A stretch of DNA of 64,000 nt. Source: Haemaphysalis longicornis (taxonomy: Eukaryota > Arthropoda > Arachnida > Ixodida > Ixodidae). How positions within the stretch are numbered: position 1 is the stretch's first letter; each line of letters starts with the position of its first letter. The notes under the pieces are model-generated. The model did not search any database, was not told the origin of the DNA, and worked only from the letters and a program-made list of their open reading frames with translations. Shown here piece by piece: positions 11,945-23,530 of the stretch. Position numbers and translations under genes: made by a program. The stretch spans positions 197,014,409 through 197,078,408 of the forward strand of contig CM023448.1 of the NCBI GenBank assembly GCA_013339765.2. Reading direction: 5' to 3'.

Positions 11945-12965
11945 CAATAGGAGACCAGTGTGTATACTTGCACAGAATTCTTGGAGAGCGCCGACAAGGA
12001 ATGTACCGTTGCAATAATCCTGCGTAAGAAGGGTGACAATTTCCACAGAAGGAATGGTGTTATACAAAGAGACACTACATTTCCTAATTCACTCACAGCC
12101 TCACATGAGAGGGTATGTAGGAAGATTCATTGGGGGCAATCAGGAATAGGAGTAAAGAAAAAAAACTGTTTGAGCTACATGAAATTTCCGAATGACCTGC
12201 AGAGAATGCTAACGGAACCGTATTTTGAAGCCTTAGCTGTACATTTAAGGATTAAACAGAAAGCAATGGCAAACGGGCAGACTGAAAGCATCCCGTTTCA
12301 CTTAAGTAGTAAATAGGATGCATCCAACACGAGAAAAAGTAGATGAGCAAGACTATCTCGGGCAAATTCTCACTGAAGGCCAAAACCCGGAAAAGGAAAT
12401 CAGGCGTCGATTTAGTGTGGGCTGGTGTGCGTTCAGCAATCAATCTAAATTAATAAACAGTGTACCTACGCCACTAAATAGAAAGGCGCACAACTACCGC
12501 TTACTCTCGGTGATTACTTATAGGGCAGAGACTTGGGGACTTGCGGCTCAGTTGGCCCAACGAGCCGTACAAGAAGGGGTAATGGTAGCTCTTAGGAGAG
12601 GTAGGAAACGAGCCCTGTGATTTAGAGAGCAACGTCAGATTCTATAGATCGTAGCTTCAATTAAGAGAAGGAAACGGAATCGGGCCACACTTGTGATGCG
12701 GAGTAGTTACAAATGGCATTGGTAACTGATCGGCTCCCGAGTAGATGGGTCTAGAAGTAAGGGAAGAAAGGCAAACTGGTAGAATGATGCCATAATAAAA
12801 TTCTAAGGAAACAAATGGATTCGGACAGCGCAAAATAGGAGAGGGGAAGGGTATGGAGGAACCTGCCTCCCGCAAGAGACGTAGTGCTGCTGCTGCTTCT
12901 GATGATGGTGATGCTGGTGACAACGGCGCCGACGATGGTGGTGGTGGTGGTGATGGTGATGATGT
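11945..12965 (+). mobile_element. Degenerate RTE-clade LINE fragment (3' half)
   Basis: Plus-strand frames retain the decayed RT landmarks of RTE elements: a worn QGDT..P region near 12060, DLQRMLTE near 12200 (next to the catalytic box, which is lost), then YLGQILTEG and EKEIRRRFSVGWCAF (12340-12430), and a worn TYRAETWGL (12510-12540). These parallel the C-terminal part of the full-length RTE at 19387-22574. Stops and frameshifts are numerous. The GAT/GGT microsatellite at 12895-12965 fits the simple-repeat tail typical of RTE insertions. Confidence 0.7.
12895..12965 (+). repeat. GAT/GGT trinucleotide microsatellite
   Basis: An imperfect run of gatgatggt-type triplets. It creates long open frames on both strands (12751-13110), including an acidic Asp/Gly-rich one, which I read as artefacts of the repeat. 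It sits where the tail of the neighbouring RTE fragment is expected. Confidence 0.7.
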
Positions 12966-13355
12966 TCTGAGACCCCTGTTCCGCGCTGTCATCTGCGAAC
13001 AAACTGATCCAGCCGCTATTTTAAACGTTCTCCGGCAGCTTACGGGGCTAGTAGTAGTGCATAATGAGGGAAAGTGTGGTTTAAAACGTAGGCAGTATGC
13101 TGTTGTCTAACTGGCAGCGGGCGGTTGACAGCGACTCCGACGAAGTTTTCACCTCCCTATAATTAGCAGGAGAGCGATGAAGAGTACCGGCAACATAACC
13201 GATGCAGAAAGCACGCGCAGTTTCATTCGGTTTGGTGAAATTGGTTGGGAGGGTTCGTATTTGCGCTACGAATGCGGTCACGTAGTTTTCAGAAATAACG
13301 TACGTCTAAAAGCTTCCTATTGCACTAACGCTGTCCGGCCAAATGAGGAAGGCTT

Positions 13356-14300
13356 AGTCAATTTCAATTCCAATTCAACATTTCAATTTATTCAACAACA
13401 ACAGTACAGCACAATGCAGCGGCTCATGGGCGAAAGGCGACACATGCGATCCCCTGACTGGGCCCGTAGGGCCGCTGCACACAACACACATCAACATCAT
13501 TGCAGTTCATGTTAAACAAATAATACAAGTAAACAAAACAGCCCAGATAACACAATAAAGGGTTATCATCCAATGCGAAGTAGGAGAGGCATTGTAACAA
13601 ACAACATCAAAAAAGGCAACTGTGTTATTTCTAATACATGACTTGGAAAAAACATGAAAAAAAAAGAACACAGATATCGCAAAAATGGCCTAAAAAACAA
13701 CAGACAAGCGAAAGAGCACAAATAAAGGATTCATATACTCGTACACACACAACTTGTGAAAAAACATGATATACATAGATACTGTTGATGACGTAACAGG
13801 GAAGTGTCACATACGCTGCAGAAACATAATATGTAATTGATTGCTAAGTACACGCGTGGTTGGGGATTTCTCTATAACGTCGATTACATTCGGGTGCTGG
13901 TTGACAAGATTTGGAATCTGCCAAGCTAAAATTTGTTCGCCATATTTAGTTCTCATTCGCGGTGATTTAAAACTATTGTGTCTTAAATTTTAATGACATT
14001 TAGTATCGACATACACTGTGAAGAATGAGCCACGGTCGCGTTTCATTTGTGACAGCAAAATTTCAGAGACTAGCAATTTATACAGGTAATGAATTGGAAG
14101 GTTTCGAAGCTGTCTGAAATAAGGAGACGTATGTTCATACCTAGCCAGGTTTGAGATGGAACGGATTCCTTTTTTCTACATGATGTGAAGACTGTCAATA
14201 TTGTATTTCGAGGAGTTGCCCCATACTAATAGACATTAGTCAATGCGCGATTGAACCATACATTTCATAGCAGAAGCCTCGCTCATTTAACGTAGTTGTT
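13356..14300 (-). mobile_element. Degenerate CR1/Jockey-like LINE 3' end
   Basis: On the minus strand, roughly 14290-14020 translates to the C-terminal end of a LINE reverse transcriptase: ..QSRID(stop)CLLVWGNSS..., then SISNLARYEHTSPYF and LPIHYLYKLLVSEILL after a frameshift. This pattern (RIDYCLLVWG, then YK/YxL) is usual for CR1/L2/Jockey-type elements. An AT-rich 3' UTR follows, ending in a TTGAA-type tail (13356-13385). The insertion is old, 5'-truncated and non-functional. The clade assignment within this group is uncertain. Confidence 0.65.
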
Positions 14301-14309
14301 GCGTCTGTT

Positions 14310-17095
14310 TGTTCGGGACTAACCTAAATCTGCCAATAGTGGTTCTCCTCTCCACTTGTAGGCTAGCTTAGATACTTTGTTAAAGGCCTGTCGACAGCCC
14401 CACCCGTTCTAAGATCAAGGAAGTACGCGTTTGTAAAGAGTCATGTACGCTGCACAACCCGGACAGGTGACAAGACAGGCGTCACATCGTTTCGTTGCGG
14501 GACAAAATCTAGGTTCCAAGCGCGGTTTCCGCCTACCGCGTTGAGTGAGGTAAACACGGTTCGGTTCGTTGTGTAGCAGAACCGAAGGTGGTCAGGCGTA
14601 AATACGGTTACCACAGCCACCATTGAGGCTGCCTGCATAGCAATAATACTGGACACTCTGATCTCATGAGCACCACATTGACCACCATTATGAGCCACTT
14701 CTCACGCACGTCGCATTCCAAAGTACGCTGCTGTGGGACAATAAACATTGGAAGAGTGAACGGGCAACTTTTATAATGCGGTGTTTTGTGAAGTCGGATG
14801 GAGCTGCAACGCTGGACGGAGTGAACTCACGATGGTAAGTAGAGTGGCACTTTGATGAGATGAAGCTTATAAAAAGAAAACATTTTACCTTGCAGGAACA
14901 GTTCGTTCGCAGTGCATAAGTCGTTGTAAGAAAATGGTACCCAGCAAAAATTGCTGAAGCGGTAAAAAGTAAGGCAAGAATGGTGGCAGCAAGCGAAGGA
15001 AGAGAGGGAACGATAAAAATGCGAGAAAGATGACGCTCCGAGCAAAATAACAGAAAGATACCGAGAACAAGAACAAATAGAGAGAGAGTTTGGGAAGGAA
15101 AAGAAATCCACCAATCGAGGATAGCTCCGAGAGCACGAATTAATGGGCACCGTGGGCCTCAAGCACGCAAAGCCACCCTTTTGATGTTCATCTGGTCACA
15201 TTTCTTTGTTAGCATTCACATCTAGCCATTACGCCCTCTTTAAATACTGTGGCAAAATAAACACAAAACAAAATAAGTCCCGATTGAGGAGTGCCGCAAA
15301 TCTTTAGAGATGAAGAATTTCAACTGAAAAGAAAAGCTCCGATGGCAAAACGGCGCCCAATCCATAGCTACCTCGAGCACGAAAAGAGCATACAGGAAGA
15401 TGGAGAAAAGAACGAACTAACCAGGGTGTAAATAGAACTTTGTCAGTGCCCATGTAGCCCACCAAATTACGGGGGTGTTTCCCGTCTCGAGCTGTTATAT
15501 CTACCTCAAACGGTAAGTCTTATTTTTGGAGGCCCAGGGGAACGAGAAGTCTGAGGAATGGAAGACAGATTTTTGCTTGATTTTGACACTGTTAACAAAA
15601 CAAGCCTTTGGCACAGTGGAGACTGCTCAAGTCAATGAAACGTTCTGAAGCCAGCGGGTTTCAGAAATTTACATAGGCGCCCGAGTGAAAGAGCACATGC
15701 ACAAGATTCTACGTGGAAATTATTACTTCGGCGCTAAAGCAGTAATGTAGCCTTTATGAATTTTTCTGGGCAAGACGACGTGACATTTCCAACGTTATCC
15801 ACAGCTTGCTTAGGAGTCGCGAAGACTCTTGACAGTAAGCTTGAATCAAAAGTGAACAGCCATGGAAAGAAGGTGCCCACCACGCCCAAGGATAGGAAGC
15901 GATCGTCATGAATAACAGCGCAAACTGAAATTAGAGGGCCTTCAGACTCACTCAAAAAAAGATGATCAAGTTAATTATCCCCACCATTGCAGCGCTAACA
16001 TACGCTCATTAAAACTCACGCTTACAACCAACGCATGGCAGCATCTCTCTGAACCGAGCAGGTGTCAGAACTCCCCATGCGTTCACGACTAACATGCATT
16101 CAGTTTTCCTAGAACTCATTCGTTCTCAGTATTTATCCATGCTCGGTAGTCATCCGGACATTGAACTCGTGCTGGTTTCGAATTTGCACAGATTCAGAAC
16201 TCCCATGGACTCATGTGCACAGAATTCATTTCGAGTCAGATATCTTAACAGAGAAGATAACAATTCAGCGTTCACGAATCATACGGGCTCACACTAAGGG
16301 GCTAAAATTTTCCCGCTCAGTATGATGTCGACTTACCAAACAATTTATACCGTACACAATTATTGTTGCAGATTCAATGCGGCTTGGTAGGCTGATCTAT
16401 TGAGCACTAGCGCAAACTACGAGCAACGACACCATGTAATGTATACTAAGCACTTACTTGGCTAGCGTGAGCATCACAGGGATACTGGGGGGTGAGCACG
16501 GGGAAAAGGAACGGACATTCGTTCAGGCGGCAAGCGCTGGGTTGTTTTTTTTTTTAAACTACATTTTTGTTGCTTGCGCTTGTGTCGTTTTCGCGGCTGC
16601 AGCAAGCATGAAGTCTTGTTCCCCGTAGGTGCAGCGGCATCGCGGCATGTTGTAACACGTGTCCCGTTTCACTGCGGAGCAATGAATGCACGAAAAACTA
16701 GCCCTGGCATGGGCTTCCGTGTTTTGAGAAATTCACGGTTGCACATATATTTTCACCGACGCCCTGTAGCGCACCTACTTGCCGAATATCGATGCGGCCA
16801 ATTCGCGCGCTATGATTTGTGTTTTCTTGACCTTCGCTCACGCAGTGATTGAGATATTTTCGGTCCAACACCTTCCCGCATGGTTGTTTTGTTCAGCGTA
16901 TCTCTTTTTCGACCCATTTGTTCGCAATTACTTTGAAACACCATCATATGTTGTCACACGATGGGCTAATATTTAAGGTAATCGACAGCGCGGAAATGTC
17001 ATGCTTGGGCGAAAATGCTTCTATTAATCATTATTATCAATAGCACAAAATTTAAGATTCCCTCGCAATTGCAGCTTTGCAATTGAGGCTCGAAG
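14310..17095. other. Stretch without recognised genes
   Basis: No conserved domain, RNA or element boundary could be supported. Minus-strand open frames at 14827-15162 are rich in Ser/Phe/Leu because of the purine-rich plus strand. The frame at 16574-16852 is unassigned. Confidence 0.3.
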
Positions 17096-17097
17096 TT

Positions 17098-18610
17098 GCA
17101 GAGAAAGAGAGAGAGAGAGGAAGAATAAATATTTTGAATTACGAGCTCATCGGTGCATGATGACGAGGGCACCGGCGTTGTGGTGGCGTCGTCTAGTCCG
17201 GGATGCCCTCGTCCTTGCTGGCTGCTCCTGCCCGCCCTATCAGCATGCACTGGGTCAAGAAGTCTGAACTGGACAGCCAGCCCTTCCACTGCTCCTACGC
17301 CTAGACAGGGAGAGTGAATGGGCTTTATTGTAACCGCTGTGAAAGACTAGAGCACCATGCGGGAATATTTGGTGTGTTCGTGCCATCAGACGGCGGTCAC
17401 AGACGAGTGTTCCCTGGCGGCGTCCTCCGCCATCTGAATGGCAGCAGCTTGTATCTCTGGGATAGAGCTCAGCAACGCGGCCTGCCACTGCTCAATACCT
17501 GTTATGAGTATACCTTGTTCAATTCCTGTGGCTTATAGGGCATTTACAGATCATGTGTTGCAGAGGGGTGGCTGCTACGTTGCACCACCTGCTTCTGTCT
17601 GTGTACCGATCGGGATAATTGCGGTGGCACAGGTCGTTGGGGTAAGGGAACGTATTTGATAGCAACCCGGCCAATGCAACTGTTTGCCGTTTGTTTAATG
17701 CAGTGTGGGCAGCAGGAAATTTAACTGTTATTTCCTACTCCTGTGTGGGACGAGAATTTGGTCTGAGGGGTGGGGTTGTTGGCATTCCCATACCAGATGG
17801 TACAGGGTGCCTGGATGGGGGAAAACGTTGCAGGTGCTGTTATTATGTAGGGTAGATATGGTGGAAAAGGGTGGAGCAGGCAGCCGTGGTCGCCTTGGCT
17901 CGGGAAAGGTGACAGTGGGGTGGCGGGACGCTTTGACGCTTTGACGTGGGAGGATATTTGTGCGTATCTAGTTTGTGCGTGGGCTTGGCTATATTTCGAA
18001 ATGGCACGGAAGGTGCATACTCGTGCTGTGGCATGTGTCGCCTCATTCGCGTCAAGGGACTCGTGTCCAGGGTTCAAACTACATAAAAGCGGAGAAGCTG
18101 CGGGGTGGTCTTGACGATTTTGAAGGCAGGAGGTGATATGCGGAAAACTGGTACTTGCGACATGCGATTTGCAAGTCCGTGATGAATGTGACGTATTCGC
18201 TATATTTTCAAGTTGTTATGGGGATCGCAATTTCCTCAGTGGCGTTTGTAGAGGTGGGGCATGCGGTGGCAACGGTGGGTTGGTTGCCCTGGACGTCCCT
18301 CTCCGCGATTGCGGGGGTGGGTTCTCGGGGAGTAGCGGTTCGTAGAGTTCATCGCAGAGTTCGCTGCGTACTTCTTAGTAACTGCATCAACCCCTGCTTT
18401 GCGGCGTGAATGTTATAACGGGGTCCCATATTCTGTCGTATGGGAGCTACACGAATGTGTTGGAGGATGTAGAGGCGGACACGTTGTGGCTGGTCTGTGT
18501 CTGGCCCGGCGGGTGTGAGCTTGAAGCCGGTGGTTCGGCAGTGACCATGAGGTTTGTGAAATTCTTCTAAGGTATTCTGTATTGCAAGTTGGAGCAACAT
18601 ACTGCTGGGG
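17098..18610 (-). mobile_element. Degenerate I-type LINE (RT end, RNase H, 3' UTR)
   Basis: Read on the minus strand, about 18600-18350 retains the end of the RT/connection region (VRLYILQHIRV...). About 18075-18020 keeps the last RNase H motif (PGHESLDANEATHATAR; intact elements have HxGxxGNExAD). A worn zinc-binding C-terminus follows (17720-17850). The 3' end is a GA/CT simple repeat at 17100-17125 (minus strand CTCTCTCT), like the tail of the larger LINE at 54737. All frames are broken. Its relative at 24714-25330 carries the same NEATHAAAR segment. Confidence 0.65.
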
Positions 18611-18619
18611 TTAGAAAAA

Positions 18620-19373
18620 GTGACAACACGAATGAAACGTGCGAGTTGAACTAAAATCTTAGGCTTAGATCCCTTTTGCTCACATTCTCCGGGTTTCGAA
18701 TGTATGCCCTGGAAAGACTGGAAGCGGTGACTTCAGTCATTAGCCAGTGTTCTTCTCGTCGCAACGAAATGCAGGGGGCAAGGGGGGGGGGGAATCTGGG
18801 GGATGCACCTTTATGCGGTGTACTTATAGACAAACCCATTTTAGTTGTTTGTAAGGCGCGCCTGGTTCATGGTTTCATTGTGTGTGCCCTTTGTGTCCGA
18901 CCCAAAGCTTTAGAACGTTGCGCCGCTAGTTTGAAGGCGTTGGCCTCGTGTGTTTTCACGCTGAGGGTACTCAATGCCCGTTTGTTGAGTATGCAGCGCC
19001 ATGCATGCCCCTCAAGTTGGTTTACAACTAGGGGTGTCGAATAAAAAAACTGCTCTTTTGGGTCGGATTCGAGTTCCGGTGGCTCTTTTTGTTCCGGCTT
19101 ATAATAGTACCGGTTTAACAAAGTTACTTTGCAAGCTGGTCCGGGGTAAGTTAAATTGATAACAGACTAAAAGAACCAGATGAAATTGTGTGGTTTAACG
19201 TCACGGCTAAGCGGAATGTTTAAGGAAACGCTTAGAGGACCGGTGGAACCCATCCTTGAAGACCCGTCAACAAGGAGACAGTAGGACAACACACACGGTG
19301 GGACTAGCAAAAGTTTAATGAATAAAATTGTGAAGTAAAAACAAGGCCAGGGCGTGTGCCGTAAAAACTAAAG
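18620..19373. other. Unclassified stretch with a possible hAT-like tip at 19027
   Basis: No gene is supported. Position 19025-19045 reads actaggggtgtcgaata, similar to the terminal repeat of the hAT-like element at 28813. Sequence after it (ggattcgagttccggtggctc) resembles 61060-61095 in shortened form. The partner terminus was not found, so this is at most a relic. Confidence 0.25.
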
Positions 19374-19386
19374 TAAGAAGCTTATT
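19374..19386. repeat. 13-bp target-site duplication, 3' side of the RTE element
   Basis: taagaagcttatt, identical to 22575-22587 at the other end of the element. Neither copy extends further. Confidence 0.9.
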
Positions 19387-19409
19387 CATCATCATCATCA
19401 CCAGCCTAT

Positions 19410-21075
19410 CTACGCCCACTGCAGGGCAAAGGCCTCTCCCATTATTCTCCAATTACCTCGGTCCTGTGCCAACTGTGACCAATTTATCCCCGCAAACTTC
19501 TTGATCTCATCTGCCCATCTAACTTTCTGCCGCCCCCTGCAACGCTTGCCTTCTCTAGGGACCCCCCTTGTTACCCTTAATGACCAGCGGTTATCTTGCC
19601 TTCGCATTACATGCCCTGCCCACGTCCATTTCTTCTTCTTAATTTCTACTAATATGTCTTTAACACCAGTTTGCTCTCTGACCCACTCCGCTCTCTTCTT
19701 GTCCCTTAATGTTACACCTATCATTTTCCGCTCCATTGCCCGCTGAGTCGTTCTCAATTTAAGTTGAACCCTCTTAGTAAGCCTCCAAGTTTCTGCCCCG
19801 TAGGTGAGTACCGGTAAGATGCAGCTGTCATACACTTTCTTCTTCAGCGACAATGGTAGGCTGCTATTCATTATCTGAGAATGTCTGCCATATGCACCCA
19901 CCCCATTCTGATCCTTCTAATTATCTGCTGCCTCATGGTTGGGATCTGGGGTCACAACTTGGCCTAAGTAGATATATTCGCTTACCACTTCCACTGCCTC
20001 GCCACCTATCTCAAACTGCTGTGCTGTCCCGAGGTTATTGATCATTACTTTAGTTTTCTGCATATTAATTTTCAGGCCCACGGTTCTACTCTGTTCGCCA
20101 GTGCGGAAAGCATGCTTTGCAATTCGTCCCCCGAGTTACTTAGCAAGGCAACGTCATCAGCAAATCTGAGGTTACTGAGGTATTCTCCATTAACCCTTAC
20201 TGCCCACCTGTTCCCAATCCAACGTTCTGAATACTTCTTGTAAGCATGCTGTGAATAACATTGGAGAGATTGTGTCTCCTTGTCTGACACCCTTCCTTAT
20301 AGGTATTTTACTGCTCTCCCTATGGAGGATGATGGTAGCTGTAGACCCACTGTAGATATCCTCTAGTATTCTTACATAATGCTCATCTACCCCCTGGTTC
20401 CGTAATGCCTGAATGACTGCTAGGGTTTCGACCGAGTCAAATGCTTTCTCATAATCTATGAAGGCTATATATAGGGGTTCAGTATACTCAGCGCACTTCT
20501 CTATCACCTGATTGATCGTGTGAATATGGTCCGATTGTTGAATAACCTTTACGGAACCCTGCTTGTTCTTTAGGTTGACTGAAATCTAAGGTTGCAGAGA
20601 TTCGGTTAGCGATTACCTTGGTAAATACCTTGTAGACGACTGACAGTAAGCTGATCGGCCTGTAATTTTCAAGTCCTTCATGTCGCCTTTCTTATGGATT
20701 AGGATGATGTTCGCGTTCTTCCAAGATTCCGGTACCATTGCGGTCATTAGGCATTGCGTATACAGGTGTGCCAGTTTTTCAAGTACAATTTCTCCGCCAT
20801 CCTTCAAGAGGTCTGCTGTTATCTGATCCTCACCAGGTGCTTGGCCCCCTTTCATTTCTTTCAAAGCCTTCCTTACTTCTTCGGTCGTTACTGGTGGGAT
20901 GTCTATCTCCTCTGAACTACTGTCTCGTTCGGCATTATCCTGTATGTCCCGGCTACTGTACAGATCCCTATAGAACTCCTCGCCACTGTGACTATTTGAT
21001 CCCTATTTGTGATGACATTGCCTTGCTTATCCTTAAGTGCATACATCTGATTTTTCCCCACGCCAAGACGTCTCT
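19410..21075 (-). pseudogene. RTE LINE reverse transcriptase, broken by frameshifts
   Basis: RNA-dependent DNA polymerase of the RTE element, acting in target-primed reverse transcription. Landmarks in order on the minus strand are: GGQAPGEDQIT (about 20850), ILIHKKGD (about 20700), LYIAFIDYEKAFDSV (about 20460, with a catalytic Asp), RKGVRQGDTISPMLF (about 20290), the catalytic box FADD in RFADDVALL (about 20160), and the C-terminal segments LTYGAETWRLT and WTWAGHVMRRQDNRW (19800-19620). At least three changes of frame separate these blocks (near 21075, 20600-20510 and 20290-20190, with another near 20070-19900). The catalytic residues themselves are preserved. It is continuous with the endonuclease frame upstream and was presumably one polyprotein. 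Confidence 0.85.
20190..20507 (-). pseudogene. RTE reverse transcriptase palm segment (longest intact piece)
   Basis: This 105-codon open segment holds the first palm Asp (FIDYEKAFD) and the QGDTISPMLF motif. It ends just after a frameshift before the FADD box, which is read in the overlapping frame at 20072-20290. It is part of the larger broken RT and not an independent gene. Confidence 0.8.
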
Positions 21076-22347
21076 TCACTGCTTCAGGCTACCTCCGTTC
21101 TTTACAGCGTATTCGATCTTCTCCATATTATACTTCCGTATGTCAGCTGTCTTACGCTTATTGATTAACTTCGAGAGCTCGGCTAGTTCTATTCTGTCAG
21201 CTGCGGTAGAGATTCTCATGGTTTGCCGTTTCCTGATTAGATCTTTCGTCTCCTGTGAAAGTTTACCAGTATCCTGTCTAGCCATAGTGCCCCCTACTTC
21301 TATTGCACACTCCGTGATGATGCGTGTAAGGTTGTCGCTGGCTTCCTGTGTCGTAAGCTCGGCTTCCTCGTTAAGGGCGGAATATCGGTTCTGCAGCGCG
21401 ATCCTGAATTCTTCTACTTTACGTCTTACTGTTAGTTCGTTTATCGGCTTCTTTCGTACTAGCTTGTTGCGGTCCCTCCTCAAATCGAGCCTAATTCGAG
21501 ATCTTACCATACGGTGGTCACTACACCTTACCCTTCCTAGCACTTCCACATCCTGCACGACGCCAGGGTTATCGCATAATATGAAGTCTATTTCATTTTT
21601 GTGCTCCCCATTCGGGCTCCTCCAGGTCCACTTCCGACTCTCCCGTTTACAGAAGAAGGTATTCATTATGCGGAGGTTATTCCGTTCTGCAAACTCAACT
21701 AGTAGGTCCCCCCTGCTATTTCTACAGCCTAGACCATAGTTCCCAACTGCCTTGTCTCCAGCCTGATTCTTGCCTACTTTAGCATTGAAGTCCCCCATAA
21801 CTACGGTATACTGTGTTTTTACTTTAGCCATTGCCGATTCCACATCTTCATAGAAGCGTTCCACTACTTGGTCGTCGTAGCTGGATGTGGGCGCGTAGCC
21901 CTGTACCACCTTGAGCTTGTACCTCTTATTGAGCCTAATTACAAGACCTGCTGCCAGTTCGTTAATGCTATAGTATTCGTCTATGTTGCCAGCTATGCTT
22001 TTATTGACTAGAAATCCCACTCCCAGTTCTCTTCTGTCCTCTAGACCACGGTAACATAGGACGTGTCCATTTTTCAGCACCGTAAAGGCTTCGCCTGCCC
22101 TCCTAACCTCGCTAAGCCCTATTACATCCCATTTAATGCCCTCTAGTTCCTCGAACAACACCTCGAGACTCGCTTCGCTAGATAAGGTTCGCGCGTTAAA
22201 CGTTGCCAGGTTCAGATTCCATTGGCGGCCTGTCCGGATCCAGGGATTCTTAGCACCCTCTGCTGCGTCACAGGGCTGACCGCCGCCGTGGTCAGTTGCT
22301 TCGCAGCCGCTGGGGACTGAGGGCCGAGGGTTAGTTGGCGTATTCAT
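21076..22347 (-). CDS. RTE LINE N-terminal AP-type endonuclease domain
   Basis: Nicks target DNA to prime reverse transcription and belongs to the exonuclease III / APE-like fold. The 423-codon frame shows the family residues in order: ATFNARTL (48-55, Asn51), GLSEVRR (77-83, Glu80), YAPTS (151-155), VMGDFNAKVG (183-192, Asp186 and Asn188), NEIDFILC (251-258) and CSDHRM (275-280, Asp277 and His278). The whole catalytic set is therefore present. The frame stops at the boundary with the RT, where the reading frame shifts. Many chelicerate genomes annotate such frames as 'craniofacial development protein 2-like', which is a domesticated-sounding name for RTE endonucleases. A plus-strand frame of 333 codons (20738-21739) lies antisense to it and is a shadow. 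Confidence 0.85.
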   Translation of the reverse strand: MNTPTNPRPSVPSGCEATDHGGGQPCDAAEGAKNPWIRTGRQWNLNLATFNARTLSSEASLEVLFEELEGIKWDVIGLSEVRRAGEAFTVLKNGHVLCYRGLEDRRELGVGFLVNKSIAGNIDEYYSINELAAGLVIRLNKRYKLKVVQGYAPTSSYDDQVVERFYEDVESAMAKVKTQYTVVMGDFNAKVGKNQAGDKAVGNYGLGCRNSRGDLLVEFAERNNLRIMNTFFCKRESRKWTWRSPNGEHKNEIDFILCDNPGVVQDVEVLGRVRCSDHRMVRSRIRLDLRRDRNKLVRKKPINELTVRRKVEEFRIALQNRYSALNEEAELTTQEASDNLTRIITECAIEVGGTMARQDTGKLSQETKDLIRKRQTMRISTAADRIELAELSKLINKRKTADIRKYNMEKIEYAVKNGGSLKQ

Positions 22348-22494
22348 GGGAGGTTGTGGCCGTTACTACACCAGGGTGGCCAATCCTGCTCTGGTGAGGG
22401 AGTGCATTACCGGCAATGGTCGCCGGGGTCAGGCCGCACCCAAGCCCCTTTGTGCATTCCTATCAATACGCGGATTTTTTTTTTATCCGGTGGG

Positions 22495-22574
22495 AATTGT
22501 CCGGCACCGGGATTCGAACCACGGACCTTCCTGCACGCGAGGCGGGTGTTCTACCTCTACGCCATCGCTGCAAC
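22495..22574 (-). repeat. tRNA-like head at the 5' end of the RTE element
   Basis: The minus strand begins GTTGCAGCGA and then shows an A box (TGGCGTAGAGG) and a B box (GGTTCGAATCC) at tRNA-like spacing. A partly pairing anticodon arm has a loop that would read CGC. The acceptor and T stems carry mismatches, so this is not a working tRNA. It lies inside the 13-bp duplication, so it was inserted together with the LINE. Confidence 0.8.
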
Positions 22575-22587
22575 TAAGAAGCTTATT
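22575..22587. repeat. 13-bp target-site duplication, 5' side of the RTE element
   Basis: taagaagcttatt, identical to 19374-19386. Confidence 0.9.
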
Positions 22588-22792
22588 GAAGCTTATCAAA
22601 TGCGAAGCACGGCATTCATAAACGCGTGAGTGTGCCCTCACTAACGGTATCAGGCCTGCCTGCATCAGAGCATCAGTACTAACGGTATCAGTGCACGAAA
22701 CAAAACACGTTTATCGTAATTTGCGATGGAGCATATTTCCTTGCCAATTAGCTGAATGAACCACTAACAGATCCACGCTTTGTTCTTGCAGA

Positions 22793-23420
22793 TAAACATG
22801 GAACTGCCAGTTTCCCTCGCGTGTCGTAGCATCTTACTGTTTGTGTAACGCCGGGTTCAGACTGTTGCCGCAACTCTCGTAATAACTTTAAAAAATGACG
22901 TCATTTCACGTCTCAGCCAACCGAACTGCGAGATATGGCATTTTTTTTGCGTCCATAGATCACTAAACGGGTTTTGCGTCGATAATTTTGCGTCGGTTAC
23001 ATAGCGTAACAAACAAGCCCAATCAGCTCTACCACTAAGGACTCGGGACAGGTCCCATTGGCCATTTAACGTCCGCGTTTAAATCTCGCACCAGCACAAC
23101 GGACATGCCATCCATCCGTACGGGCATGAAACATATAGCTGCACGCGCACGCCTCCCCTCCTCCCTCCCACTATTCTCCACTACAAACGTGCGCACGTAT
23201 AAAGCGGCAACCGGAAATGAGCGCGTGGATAGAAGTGACAGACACCGTCGAAAATATCCCCTGAAAGCCCTGTGAAGAAGTTATATTGGCCCACGTCGGA
23301 GTTCCTAATGGGAAAGGTTCTGTTCATTCGGGAGGGATTCGCCGCTACTCCACGACCTGAACTTGAGGCGGTAACGGCGGAGCCAGCAGCTTTCCGTTGT
23401 TTTTGCACCCATTCGCGCTT
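22793..23420 (+). repeat. Unclassified dispersed repeat, copy 1
   Basis: Collinear with 23531-23985 and 59893-60190. All three begin with a segment like aaacayggrrctgycagttt, followed by atcttact.t.tgtgtaacgc. Copies 1 and 3 share cgtccgcgtttaaatctc and acaacggacatg. Copies 1 and 2 share gaaagcc/ggaaggcctt and cgggagggattcgc further on. No protein or terminal repeats were recognised. The 196-codon minus-strand frame 23181-23771 runs antisense across copies 1 and 2 and is unsupported. Confidence 0.55.
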
Positions 23421-23530
23421 GTGTTCGGGCCAACGCTTCGATTCGTGCTCTTCTTCCTCCAAACGAACGGCATGCATCCATCCCATAACGATTTGAAACC
23501 TCGAAGACCATGAGCTATATTCTCGCGTAC

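Larger units (their letters stand above)
19387..22574 (-). mobile_element. Full-length RTE-clade LINE with tRNA-like 5' head
   Basis: A 3188-bp non-LTR retrotransposon bounded by a perfect 13-bp duplication. In order on the minus strand it has: a tRNA-like head (22574 to about 22495), a short 5' UTR, an AP endonuclease domain, a reverse transcriptase and an RTE-type C-terminal region, then a (GAT)n tail (19387-19400). The size and the very short 3' end with a simple-repeat tail are standard for RTE/BovB-like elements. The endonuclease frame is intact but the RT is split by frameshifts, so this copy is dead. The intact duplication and good frames suggest a fairly recent insertion. The tRNA-like head is the odd part, since RTE elements are not generally described with one. 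Degenerate relatives lie at 11945-12965 and 57881-58040. Confidence 0.9.

Noticed and set aside
12751..13110. Acidic Asp/Gly-rich and Thr/Ile-rich frames as possible genes
   Set aside because: They are generated by a GAT/GGT microsatellite at the tail of an RTE fragment and are open on both strands.
19025..19140. Second hAT insertion
   Set aside because: Only one terminus-like sequence was found, without a partner or target duplication.
20738..21739. 333-codon plus-strand open frame
   Set aside because: It is antisense to the RTE endonuclease/RT, which has all its family motifs on the minus strand.
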